Source: PALSA-1003 sp963741315 (lineage in GTDB: Bacteria; Pseudomonadota; Gammaproteobacteria; Burkholderiales; Casimicrobiaceae). Taken from it: 64,000 nucleotides of DNA. The DNA lies in contig CAVUHK010000010.1 in assembly GCA_963741315.1 (NCBI GenBank), positions 124,001 to 188,000 on the forward strand. Direction: 5' to 3'. The stretch's first letter is position 1; each line of letters begins with the position of its first letter. The notes beneath the pieces are model-generated. The model was not told where the DNA came from. It did no database searches and worked only from the letters and a program-made list of their open reading frames with translations. The translations under genes were made by a program, and so were the position numbers. Positions 48,613 to 56,866 of the stretch are shown here, piece after piece.

Positions 48613-50330
48613 GTCTCCTCCTTGACGTCGGGGACGTCAGGCGGCAGCACCACGTTGTTGAGCGGCGCGTCGGTAGGCACCGACAGCATGCGCAATGCCG
48701 AACCCATGACGCTGCTGAACACCGGCGCCGCCACCACGCCACCGTAGTACTGGCCAGCGCCCGGTTCGTCGATCATCACCGCGACGATCAGCCGCGGATT
48801 CGACACCGGCGCGAAACCGACGAAAGACGCGATGTACTGCGACGCCGAGTAGGTCTTGCCGTCGAGCTTGTGCGCGGTGCCGGTCTTGCCCGCGACACGG
48901 TATCCGGCGACCTGCGCCTTGGGTGCGGTGCCGCCGGGCAGCACCACCATCTCCAGCATGTGGCGCACCGCGCGCGCGGTTTCCGGCGTGACTACCGGCC
49001 GGCCCGCGACCGGCGCGTCGACCTTGAGCAGCGACACCGGCTTGAGTTCGCCGTCGCCGGCGAACACGGTGTAGGCGCGGGCGAGCTGCACCAGGTTGAC
49101 CGATATCCCGTGGCCATAGGCCATCGTTGCCTGCTCGATCGGTCGCCAGCTCTTGGCAGGCCGCAATCGGCCGCCAACTTCGCCGGGAAATCCTGTCTGC
49201 GGAGGCGTGCCGAAGCCCGCGTCGGAAAGCGTCTGCCACATCGTCGCCGGCGGCAGCGACAGCGCGACTTTCGCGGCACCGACGTTCGACGACTTCTGGA
49301 TCACCTGCTCGACGGTGAGCGCGCCTTCGCGATGCGCATCGTGGATCGTCGCCGGTCCGATGGTCAGCGTACCCGGCGCGGTATCGATGATCGTCGACGG
49401 CGTCACCTTGCCGGCATCCAGCGCTGACGCGATCGCGAACGGCTTCATCGACGATCCCGGCTCGAAGGTGTCGGTCAGGGCGCGATTGCGCATTTTCTTC
49501 GGCGTCACGCCGGTGCGATTGTTGGGGTTGTATGCCGGCCAGTTGGCCAGCGCGACGATTTCGCCGGTGGTCGCGTCCAGGATGACGATCGCGCCCGCGT
49601 GCGCCTTGTTGAGGTCGATCGCGGCCTTGAGCTCGCGAAACGCGAGGTATTGCAGGCGGCTATCGATGGCCAGCGCGAGGTCGCGCCCTTCCTGCGGCGC
49701 GCGGATGCTCGCGACATCCTCGACGATGTCGCCGCGGCGATTGATGATGACGCGGCGACTGCCGGGTTTGCCGCCCAGCCACGATTGCTGCGAGAGCTCC
49801 ATGCCTTCCTGGCCGATGTCGTGATCGCCGGTGAAGCCGAGGATCTGGCTCATCACGTCGCCGCCAGGGTAGTAACGCCAGTATTCGGTCTCGTCGTGCA
49901 CGCCCTTGATCTGCAGCGCGGCGATGCGCTCGGCGGCCTCGGGCGCGACCGGACGCTTCAGATACACGAAGTCTCCGCCGCCGGTCAGCTTGCGTGTGAG
50001 CGCCGCCTGCGGCATGTCCAGCGCCTGCGCCAGCGCGCGCAGCTGTTCAGGAGTCGCGTCCATTTTTTCCGGCCAGGCCCACACCGCCTTGACCGGCGTG
50101 CTGATCGCGAGCGGTTCTCCAAAACGGTCGACGATGCGCCCGCGGTGCGCGGGCACTTCGATGTCGCGGCTGTAGCGCGAGCTGCCCTGCTCCTGCAGGA
50201 AGGCGTTGTCGAAGCGCTGCAGGAACAGCGACCGGCCGAGGAGCGCTGCGAACAGCACCAGCAGGATCCCGAACACCAGCGGCGCGCGCAATTGCGGCAA
50301 CCGCACCGGCGCGATCGCGTGCGCCTTCAT
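48609..50330 (-). CDS. ftsI: Septal peptidoglycan transpeptidase FtsI (PBP3)
   Basis: FtsI cross-links septal peptidoglycan together with FtsW. The 573-residue bitopic protein has one transmembrane helix (about 18-38) and a pedestal domain with VPAHRGRIVDRFGEPLA. The penicillin-binding domain shows all three motifs: SxxK in FEPGSSMKPF, SxN in QKSSNVGAAK, and KTG in VAGKTGTAHK. It is directly downstream of ftsL with a 4-nt overlap. Confidence 0.97.
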   Translation of the reverse strand: MKAHAIAPVRLPQLRAPLVFGILLVLFAALLGRSLFLQRFDNAFLQEQGSSRYSRDIEVPAHRGRIVDRFGEPLAISTPVKAVWAWPEKMDATPEQLRALAQALDMPQAALTRKLTGGGDFVYLKRPVAPEAAERIAALQIKGVHDETEYWRYYPGGDVMSQILGFTGDHDIGQEGMELSQQSWLGGKPGSRRVIINRRGDIVEDVASIRAPQEGRDLALAIDSRLQYLAFRELKAAIDLNKAHAGAIVILDATTGEIVALANWPAYNPNNRTGVTPKKMRNRALTDTFEPGSSMKPFAIASALDAGKVTPSTIIDTAPGTLTIGPATIHDAHREGALTVEQVIQKSSNVGAAKVALSLPPATMWQTLSDAGFGTPPQTGFPGEVGGRLRPAKSWRPIEQATMAYGHGISVNLVQLARAYTVFAGDGELKPVSLLKVDAPVAGRPVVTPETARAVRHMLEMVVLPGGTAPKAQVAGYRVAGKTGTAHKLDGKTYSASQYIASFVGFAPVSNPRLIVAVMIDEPGAGQYYGGVVAAPVFSSVMGSALRMLSVPTDAPLNNVVLPPDVPDVKEET

Positions 50331-50599
50331 GGCCGCGCCTCGACCATCACCTCGACCCGGCCCGCGCCTGGCAACTGCATGCGCAACTGTTCACGCGCGA
50401 CCTTTTCGACGCGGGTCGGCATCGCCCAGGTCGATTGTTCGATCTGCAACTGGCCGTATTCGATGTCGTAGTTTCGCGTGCGCGCCTGCTCGCGCTCCAG
50501 GTCGACGAAGAGCTTGCGCGACTGGTGCCGCGAAGTGACCAGCGACAGCGCGCACGCGACCAGGACCAGCAGCAGGATCACGTTCAGACGAGCCATCAC
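50327..50599 (-). CDS. ftsL: Cell division protein FtsL
   Basis: A 90-residue bitopic protein of the FtsQLB complex. It has an N-terminal transmembrane helix (MARLNVILLLVLVACALSLV) followed by a short periplasmic coiled coil (LFVDLEREQARTRNYDIEYG). The length and the position between rsmH and ftsI are diagnostic, as the sequence is poorly conserved. Both ends overlap neighbours by 4 nt. Confidence 0.92.
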   Translation of the reverse strand: MMARLNVILLLVLVACALSLVTSRHQSRKLFVDLEREQARTRNYDIEYGQLQIEQSTWAMPTRVEKVAREQLRMQLPGAGRVEVMVEARP

Positions 50600-51552
50600 T
50601 GCAGCGGCCCAAAGGTGCGCTCGGCGACACGCAGCGTCGCGCTGCGCGAGCGCGGGTTGGCGGCGATCTCGGCATCGCTCGCGCGCACCGCGCGGCCAAC
50701 CAGCGCGAGCGGCGGCTGCGGCAGCGCGCGCGTCGCGATCGGCAGCCGCGCCATCCTCTGGTCACCGCCGAAAGGCTGACTGCACTTGCGCATGAACTGC
50801 TTCACGAGGCGATCTTCGAGCGAGTGAAAACTGATCACCGCCAGGCGGCCGCCCGCGCGCAGTCGAGGCACGATGCGTTCGAGGACTAGCGGCAATTCCT
50901 CGAGCTCCTGATTGATGAAAATCCGTATAGCCTGGAATGTCCGCGTGGCCGGATCCTGACTCCAATCACCCCGCCCGCGCGCGCCGACGGCTTGGCCCAC
51001 GAGCGCGGCCAGTTGCCGCGTCCGTACGACGGGCTCGAGCGCGCGAGCCGCAACAATCGCTCTTGCAATCTGTTGAGCAAACCGTTCTTCACCATAATCC
51101 GCGATCACTCCTCTCAGTTCACGTTCGGATACGTGGGCAAGCCAGGCCGCGGCGCTTTCGCCGCGCGAAGGATCCATGCGCATGTCGAGCGGGCCGTCGC
51201 CGCGCAGCGAGAAGCCGCGCTGCGGGTCGTCGATCTGTGGCGATGCGATGCCGACGTCGAGCAGGACGCCGTCGACCTGCGCTTTGCCGGCGGCATCGAG
51301 CACCTGCGGCAGCTCCGAGAACCACGCGCGATGAAAACTGAAGCGTGGGTCGCCCCACGAATGCGCGGCGGCTTCGGCGGAAGGATCGCGATCGATGGCA
51401 ATGAGTGCGCCCGCGGGACCGAGTGCTGCGAGGATGCGGCGACTGTGTCCACCGCGACCGAAGGTTCCGTCGACGTAGGTGCCGTCAGGCTTGATCGCCA
51501 GCGCGGCCACGGCTTCATCGAGCAGGACCGGGACGTGTTCGCCATGCGGCAT
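50596..51552 (-). CDS. rsmH: 16S rRNA (cytosine1402-N4)-methyltransferase
   Basis: RsmH (MraW) methylates C1402 in the decoding centre. The 318-residue enzyme starts MPHGEHVPVLLDEAVAAL, with the SAM-binding YVDGTFGRGGHSRRIL and IAIDRDPSA, then FHSLEDRLVKQFMR near the end. The start overlaps the mraZ stop by one base. Confidence 0.97.
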   Translation of the reverse strand: MPHGEHVPVLLDEAVAALAIKPDGTYVDGTFGRGGHSRRILAALGPAGALIAIDRDPSAEAAAHSWGDPRFSFHRAWFSELPQVLDAAGKAQVDGVLLDVGIASPQIDDPQRGFSLRGDGPLDMRMDPSRGESAAAWLAHVSERELRGVIADYGEERFAQQIARAIVAARALEPVVRTRQLAALVGQAVGARGRGDWSQDPATRTFQAIRIFINQELEELPLVLERIVPRLRAGGRLAVISFHSLEDRLVKQFMRKCSQPFGGDQRMARLPIATRALPQPPLALVGRAVRASDAEIAANPRSRSATLRVAERTFGPLQ

Positions 51553-51998
51553 CAGAGCGAAAAGCCATCGAGCTCGGAAGGCAGGCCGCCCGCGGGGAAC
51601 GCGACCGCCTGCGCGGTGAGTTCCGACCACTTCGCCTCGTCCCAGAGTTCGAACTTGTTGCCCTGTCCCACCAGCATCACGCGCTTGTCGAGCGACGCGT
51701 ATTGGCGCAGCTCGGGCGGAACCAGGATGCGCCCGGCGCCGTCGAGTTCGATGTCATCGGCGTGGCCGACCAGCAGGCGCTGCAGGCTGCGTATGCGTTC
51801 GTTGAAACTCGACATCGCCATCAGGCGCGCCTGGATGGGTTCCCACTCGGCGATCGGGTAGAGCAGCAGGCAGTGCCCGGGGTCGGCAGTCAGCACTACG
51901 CGGCCGCCACCGCCGCCGGCCAGCGCCTCGCGATGCCGCGCCGGGACCGCGAGGCGCCCCTTGTTGTCCAGCGTCAGCTGAGTTACACCCCGAAACAC
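51552..51998 (-). CDS. mraZ: Transcriptional regulator MraZ
   Basis: MraZ is an AbrB-like ring-forming DNA-binding protein that represses its own dcw promoter. The 148-residue protein carries two swapped-hairpin domains: GVTQLTLDNKGRLAVPARHRE and DIELDGAGRILVPPELRQYA. The start is GTG at 51998, with GGAGG 7 nt upstream. Three TGGG repeats lie in the leader just upstream, matching its known operator type. Confidence 0.96.
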   Translation of the reverse strand: MFRGVTQLTLDNKGRLAVPARHREALAGGGGGRVVLTADPGHCLLLYPIAEWEPIQARLMAMSSFNERIRSLQRLLVGHADDIELDGAGRILVPPELRQYASLDKRVMLVGQGNKFELWDEAKWSELTAQAVAFPAGGLPSELDGFSL

Positions 51999-52034
51999 CG
52001 AACACCCTCCTTCGTGAGCCGCTTATATGTGAGC

Positions 52035-52060
52035 GCCCACTTTGTCCCACTTTTTCCCAC
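52035..52060 (-). promoter_or_regulatory. MraZ operator: three TGGG repeats at 10-nt spacing
   Basis: On the minus strand GTGGGAAAAA-GTGGGACAAA-GTGGGC gives three TGGG units, with CCCA cores at 52036-52039, 52046-52049 and 52056-52059. The 10-nt period equals one helical turn, the arrangement known for MraZ boxes. A weaker fourth half-site (GTGGC) is at 52066-52070. A -10-like TATAAG sits at 52022-52027, so a bound MraZ ring would cover the -35 region. Confidence 0.9.
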
Positions 52061-52070
52061 CGTACGCCAC

Positions 52071-52444
52071 TATAAGGAAAAGCCGGAGGTCGGTCAACAG
52101 GATTCCGGTTTGCGAACAAAGACTTAGCGCGCATGTTGCATGAATACATTAAACCTAGAATAAATAGATACTTACATACGATTCTGCAAGTAAAATGGCA
52201 GAAGTGGGCCGAATTGCGTCCGTGAACCGCGCCAGCGCTTGCATTCGCGGCGTCCGGAGGCTGCCAAAAGCAATGCCGTTGTCATCAACTTGCTCGAGGC
52301 TTGCCGAATGTTTTGGACTTACACGCAGGCCAGCAAACTGTTACAACTGCTCCGTCAACGACGGTCCTGCGACGGCGTTATTTGCGGCATACGACGCTTG
52401 CGGGCACGCCAGAGCAAGCGCGAACCATCATGGAGGACAGGCGC
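52071..52444. other. Non-coding intergenic region between mraZ and the DUF1800 gene
   Basis: Roughly 370 nt with no credible gene. The part at 52120-52200 is strikingly AT-rich compared with the surroundings (runs such as ACATTAAACCTAGAATAAAT), so it is the likely promoter zone of the DUF1800-DUF1501 pair. I could not fix a single -35/-10 pair. Confidence 0.5.
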
Positions 52445-54565
52445 GTGCACCCTCTCGCAACGAAGAGCATTTCACGCGCGCTGGCAGTCGTGGTTCTGGC
52501 CGCGGCGGCCGGTCACGCCGCGACCGCCATCGCGCTCGAGCCCACAGCAACGGTGGTTGAGTTTTACAGCGCCTATCTCAACAACTACTTCACGACGGCA
52601 GTGCCCTCGGAGATCGCGGCGCTCGATGCGCCCACATCGGGTTGGGTGCGCACCGGGGGGACCTGGGGCGCGTGGGCGAATGCCATCGACAATCCGGCGG
52701 CGGTGCCGGTGTGCCGCTTTTCCGGCAAGCCCCTGATCGGCCCGATCACGTCGTTCTACACCGCCGATCCGACCGAGTGCGCGCAGTTCACCCAGTCACC
52801 GTCGTGGATCTACAACGGCATCGCGTTCTATGTCGAGCCGCTCCAGGCGGGAGCATGCAGGGCGGGCACGACACCAGTGCTGCGTAGCTACAACGCCGGC
52901 CCGCGAGCGGTGGTCGCCAATTACCGCTACACCATCGACGCGAACGCCTACCAGCGCATGGCACCAACAGCGACTCTGCAGGGCGCCGTGATGTGTTCGA
53001 CGCTTTCCACTTCGCAGATACAAGCCGATGCTGTGCGCCTGCTCGAGCAGGCCACCTTCGGCCCGATCGACAGTCAGGTCGCGCACGTCGTCGCTGTGGG
53101 CACGCAGGCTTTCCTCAACGAGCAGTACGGGGCGCCGGCCAGCGCCTATCCGGCGTTGAAATACGTGCCGTTCGGGCAGGCCGTGACCTTCTGTCCGACC
53201 GATCCCGATCCGCAATGCGCGCGCGACTACTACTCGCTGTTCCTGCTGCAGAACGCGTTCTTCACCAATGCCCTCGCCGGCAGCGATCAGCTGCGCCAGC
53301 GCGTCGCGTTTGCGCTCTCGCAGATCCTGGTGACGTCGGGCCTCGATGTGAACGTTGCCTACGGCATGGGCAAGTACCAGCAGATATTCCTCGACTATGC
53401 GTTCGGCAACTACGAGGACGTTCTCACCCGGGTCACGTTGTCGTCGGTGATGGGCGACTACCTGAACATGGTCAACAACGACAAACCGTCGGGCACGGTC
53501 CAGCCCAACGAAAACTACGCGCGCGAGTTCAACCAGCTCTTCTCCATCGGCGTCGTTTTGCTCAACCTCGACGGCACGCCGAAACTCGATGCCAACGGCG
53601 TGCCGATCCCATCCTATGGACAGGACGAGATCGAGGGATTCGCGCACGTGTTCACCGGCTGGACGTATCCGTTGCTGCCCGGCGGCACGCAGCGCACGCA
53701 CAATCCGAAGAATTTCCTTGGCGACATGGTCCCGGTCGATACCAATCACGACCGCGGCGCAAAACTACTGCTCAATGGCGTCACGCTGCCCGCGGGTGGC
53801 TCGATCACCGCCGACCTCACCGCCGCGATTCACAACGCATTCATGCATCCCAATGTCGGCCCGTTCATCGGCAAGCAGCTGATCCAGAAACTGGTGACCG
53901 GCGATCCGACGCCACAGTACGTGAGCCGTGTCGCAGCGGTCTTCAACAACAACGGCGCTGGCGTGCGTGGCGACCTGCGCGCGGTCGTCAATGCGATCCT
54001 CACCGATCCGGAGGCGCGCGGACCGGTCAAGATCGACCCGGGCTACGGCAAGCTGCGTGAACCCGTGCTGTTCATGACCGGTGCCGCGCGCGCGATCGCG
54101 GCGCAAAGCGATGGCGTGTACTTCGGCCAGCAGAGCGGGCAGCTTGGGCAGTCGCTGTTTTACTCGCCCTCGGTATTCAACTACTACCCGCCGACTTACC
54201 AGCTCCCCGACACCACGCGGCTTGCCCCCGAATTCGGGATTGCCAACTCGACGACCGCAATCAACCGATACAACGTGACCAACACGCTCGCCTTCGGAAC
54301 CATCGCTCCCCTGGCGACGCTGCCCGGCGCGATCGGAACGACGCCGGATTGGAGCGCGCTAGTGGCGTTGGCGACCGACGCCAACGCCATGCTCGACCGG
54401 CTCAATCTGCTGATGCTGCATGGAACGATGAGCGCAGCGATGCGCAGCTCCATCGTCACCGCAGTCAACGCCATTCCCGCCACCACGAATGCCAATCTGC
54501 TTTCGCGCGCCAAGACCGCTTTCTATCTTGTGGCGTCGTCGGCGCAATACCAGGTGGAGCGCTGA
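52445..54565 (+). CDS. Secreted DUF1800-family protein with an N-terminal DUF5648-like domain
   Basis: The 706-residue protein has a signal peptide (about 1-30; RALAVVVLAAAAGHAATAIA). Residues about 35-180 resemble the DUF5648 lipase-like repeat, with VVEFYSAYLNNYFTTAVPSE, VCRFSGKPLIGPITSFYTAD and YNGIAFYVEP. A DUF1800 domain follows from about 195, with AVRLLEQATFGPID, LRQRVAFALSQILV, NYAREFNQLFSIGV and MHPNVGPFIGKQLIQKLV. I chose the GTG at 52445 because GGAGG lies 8 nt upstream; the ATG at 52430 is the alternative. It precedes a DUF1501 gene by 2 nt, the usual pair. Biochemical function is unknown. Confidence 0.85.
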   Translation: MHPLATKSISRALAVVVLAAAAGHAATAIALEPTATVVEFYSAYLNNYFTTAVPSEIAALDAPTSGWVRTGGTWGAWANAIDNPAAVPVCRFSGKPLIGPITSFYTADPTECAQFTQSPSWIYNGIAFYVEPLQAGACRAGTTPVLRSYNAGPRAVVANYRYTIDANAYQRMAPTATLQGAVMCSTLSTSQIQADAVRLLEQATFGPIDSQVAHVVAVGTQAFLNEQYGAPASAYPALKYVPFGQAVTFCPTDPDPQCARDYYSLFLLQNAFFTNALAGSDQLRQRVAFALSQILVTSGLDVNVAYGMGKYQQIFLDYAFGNYEDVLTRVTLSSVMGDYLNMVNNDKPSGTVQPNENYAREFNQLFSIGVVLLNLDGTPKLDANGVPIPSYGQDEIEGFAHVFTGWTYPLLPGGTQRTHNPKNFLGDMVPVDTNHDRGAKLLLNGVTLPAGGSITADLTAAIHNAFMHPNVGPFIGKQLIQKLVTGDPTPQYVSRVAAVFNNNGAGVRGDLRAVVNAILTDPEARGPVKIDPGYGKLREPVLFMTGAARAIAAQSDGVYFGQQSGQLGQSLFYSPSVFNYYPPTYQLPDTTRLAPEFGIANSTTAINRYNVTNTLAFGTIAPLATLPGAIGTTPDWSALVALATDANAMLDRLNLLMLHGTMSAAMRSSIVTAVNAIPATTNANLLSRAKTAFYLVASSAQYQVER

Positions 54566-54567
54566 AC

Positions 54568-55980
54568 ATGAAGACAACTCGTATCGATCGCCGCGGTTTC
54601 CTGCGCAGCCTGGGTGCGCTGTCCACGTTTGGTCTCGCATCACGCCTCGACCTGCTCAATCTCGTCGCCGCTGCAGAAGCGCAATCGTTATCCGATTACA
54701 AGGCGCTGGTCTGCGTGTTCATGTTCGGCGGCAACGACGGCAACAACACGCTCATCCCCATCGACACCAGCGGCTATGGCCAATATGCTGCGGTCCGCAC
54801 CACGGCGTCGGGCATCAACCTGCCGCAGGCATCGCTGTTGCCGATCCAGCCGCTGAATGTGGGTACGCCATTCGGCCTGCACCCCGCGCTCGACGAACTC
54901 CAGACGCTGTTCAACCAGAACCGGATGGCGATACTGGCCAACGTCGGCACGCTGACCCAGCCGATCACCAAGGCGCAGTACGCCGCGGGCGTGCGTCCGG
55001 AATCGCTGTATTCGCATTCGGACCAGCAGGCACAATGGCAGAGCTCCATTTCCAACACCGTTTCGGGAACCGGCTGGGGCGGGCGCATTGCGGACAAGCT
55101 GGCGGCGCAGAACGCAGCCACCGGGTTTCCAGTCGTCACTTCGCTCGGCGGTACCGTGCTGTTCTCCACCGGCGCATCCACGGCGCCATTGGCGATACCG
55201 ACGACCGGCTCGTTCGCGCTGTCCGGGTACTCGGCGTCGGCCGCGTCCGTCGCGCGCTTGAGCGCCGTGCAACAGTTGCTCTCCGAAGCGAATGGCAACG
55301 CCTTTGTCGCCGGCGCGAACAAGATCGGAGCCCAGGCGCTGCAACTGTCGACCACCGTCAATCCGATCCTGACGAGCACCAACTCGACGATCGCCTCGCT
55401 GTTCACGAACCTCAAGACCAACACCGCGAACGAGCTCTATCAGGTGGCCAAGCTGATCGAAGCGCGCGCCGCGACCGGGGCGAAGCGGCAGATTTTCTTC
55501 GTCCAGCTCGGCAGCTTCGACACCCACGGCGATCAGATCAACCGGCAACAGGCCCTGTTCTCGGAACTCTCGCCGGCACTGAAAGCCTTCTACGATGCGA
55601 CCGTTGCGCTGGGTGTATCAAGCCAGGTGACGACCTTCACCCTTTCGGACTTCGGGCGCACGTTCCAGCCTGCTTCGGGAGGCGGCACCGATCACGCGTG
55701 GGGCAACCATCATTTCATCATCGGCGGCGCTGTCCAGGGAGGATCGTTTTACGGACAGTATCCGCAACTCGTGCTTGCCGGACCCAATGACGCGGAGAGC
55801 GAGGGCCGCTGGCTGCCGACCACCGCGGTCGATCAGTACGGTGCGACGCTGGCCAGCTGGTTCGGGGTGACGCAGCAAGACCTCGCCTCTGTCTTCCCCA
55901 ACCTCGGCAAGTTCGCTACCGCGGATCTCGGCTTCATGGGCCTTGCCGGCCGCTTGGCGCCCAACGCGACTCGCGCTTAG
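54568..55980 (+). CDS. Tat-exported DUF1501-family protein
   Basis: A 470-residue protein with a twin-arginine signal RRGFLRSLGALSTFGLASRL. The DUF1501 core shows VFMFGGNDGNNTLIP, FGLHPALDELQTLFNQ, RPESLYSHSDQQAQWQ and FFVQLGSFDTHGDQINRQ, and ends with FTLSDFGRTFQPASGGGTDHAWGN. The latter resembles sulfatase/alkaline phosphatase-superfamily metal sites. It is paired with the DUF1800 gene, an operon pattern seen widely in proteobacteria and planctomycetes. The enzymatic role is not established. Confidence 0.9.
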   Translation: MKTTRIDRRGFLRSLGALSTFGLASRLDLLNLVAAAEAQSLSDYKALVCVFMFGGNDGNNTLIPIDTSGYGQYAAVRTTASGINLPQASLLPIQPLNVGTPFGLHPALDELQTLFNQNRMAILANVGTLTQPITKAQYAAGVRPESLYSHSDQQAQWQSSISNTVSGTGWGGRIADKLAAQNAATGFPVVTSLGGTVLFSTGASTAPLAIPTTGSFALSGYSASAASVARLSAVQQLLSEANGNAFVAGANKIGAQALQLSTTVNPILTSTNSTIASLFTNLKTNTANELYQVAKLIEARAATGAKRQIFFVQLGSFDTHGDQINRQQALFSELSPALKAFYDATVALGVSSQVTTFTLSDFGRTFQPASGGGTDHAWGNHHFIIGGAVQGGSFYGQYPQLVLAGPNDAESEGRWLPTTAVDQYGATLASWFGVTQQDLASVFPNLGKFATADLGFMGLAGRLAPNATRA

Positions 55981-56067
55981 CCGCCCTGCTGCGTTTCACC
56001 TTTCCGCCAGTACATGGCGGGCACCGCATTGCGGTATCGTCGCGGTTGATTCTAACTCGGACCGCGC

Positions 56068-56766
56068 ATGCCTTCGCCCAGACCCGCAGTCGTCCTGCTC
56101 AGCGGCGGACTCGATTCCGCCACCGTACTTGCCATTGCCCAGCGCGCGGGATTCGACGCCTACGCCATCAGTTTTCGCTACGGTCAGCGGCACGCGTACG
56201 AACTCGTCGCTGCCGAACGCGTCGCGCTTGCTTTGCACGCGCGACGTCATGTCATCGTGGAATTCGACCTGCGCACCTTTGGCGGGTCGGCGCTGACCAG
56301 CGAACTCGGCGTGCCCAAGGGCCGCAGCGTCGAGGCGATGTCGCAATCGATCCCGATCACATACGTTCCGGCGCGCAACACGATTTTCCTGAGCTTCGCG
56401 TTGGCCTGGGCGGAAACGCTCGGCGCCAGTGACATCTTTATCGGCGTGAACGCGCTCGACTACTCCGGCTATCCCGATTGCCGTCCGGAATTCATCGCGG
56501 CATTCGAAACCATGGCCAATCTTGCAACCAAGGCCGGCGTCGAAGGCGCGCAACGCCTCGAAATCCATGCACCCTTGATCGCAATGAGCAAGGCCGAGAT
56601 CATTCGCGCTGGAATCGAGCTGGGCATCGACTACGGTTTGACCAGCAGCTGCTACGACCCTGCGCCCAAGGGCGCACCCTGCGGCGCGTGTGACTCGTGC
56701 ATCCTGCGACGCAAGGGCTTCGCCGAGACCGGTGTCGAAGACCCGCTGGCGGCGAAATATCGGTAG
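56068..56766 (+). CDS. queC: 7-cyano-7-deazaguanine synthase
   Basis: QueC converts 7-carboxy-7-deazaguanine to preQ0 for queuosine synthesis. The 232-residue PP-loop ATPase has VVLLSGGLDSATVLAIA at the N-terminus, SFRYGQRH, YVPARNTIFLSFAL, and the C-terminal zinc site CYDPAPKGAPCGACDSCILR. It stands alone between the DUF1501 gene and the sulfatase operon; the other que genes are not in the window. Confidence 0.97.
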   Translation: MPSPRPAVVLLSGGLDSATVLAIAQRAGFDAYAISFRYGQRHAYELVAAERVALALHARRHVIVEFDLRTFGGSALTSELGVPKGRSVEAMSQSIPITYVPARNTIFLSFALAWAETLGASDIFIGVNALDYSGYPDCRPEFIAAFETMANLATKAGVEGAQRLEIHAPLIAMSKAEIIRAGIELGIDYGLTSSCYDPAPKGAPCGACDSCILRRKGFAETGVEDPLAAKYR

Positions 56767-56798
56767 CGAGCATTCGATCGAAGCGCGGAACCGCATTC

Positions 56799-56844
56799 AA
56801 AAAAACTCGCCGCGCTGTTCGCGATTATTGCGAACGGCGCGGCG
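56799..56844 (-). terminator. Intrinsic terminator of the sulfatase operon
   Basis: A 15-bp stem (CGCCGCGCTGTTCGC / GCGAACGGCGCGGCG, one G-U wobble) with a 7-nt loop is followed on the minus strand by AG and seven Ts (56799-56805). It lies just beyond the stop of the sulfatase gene at 56867. On the plus strand it lacks a T run, so it probably does not end queC efficiently. Confidence 0.93.
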
Positions 56845-56866
56845 CGTAGAACCTCGCGACAAAAAT

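Noticed and set aside
52071..52444. Short ORFs in the mraZ upstream region
   Set aside because: They lack ribosome binding sites and conserved sequence and overlap the apparent promoter zone of the DUF1800 gene.
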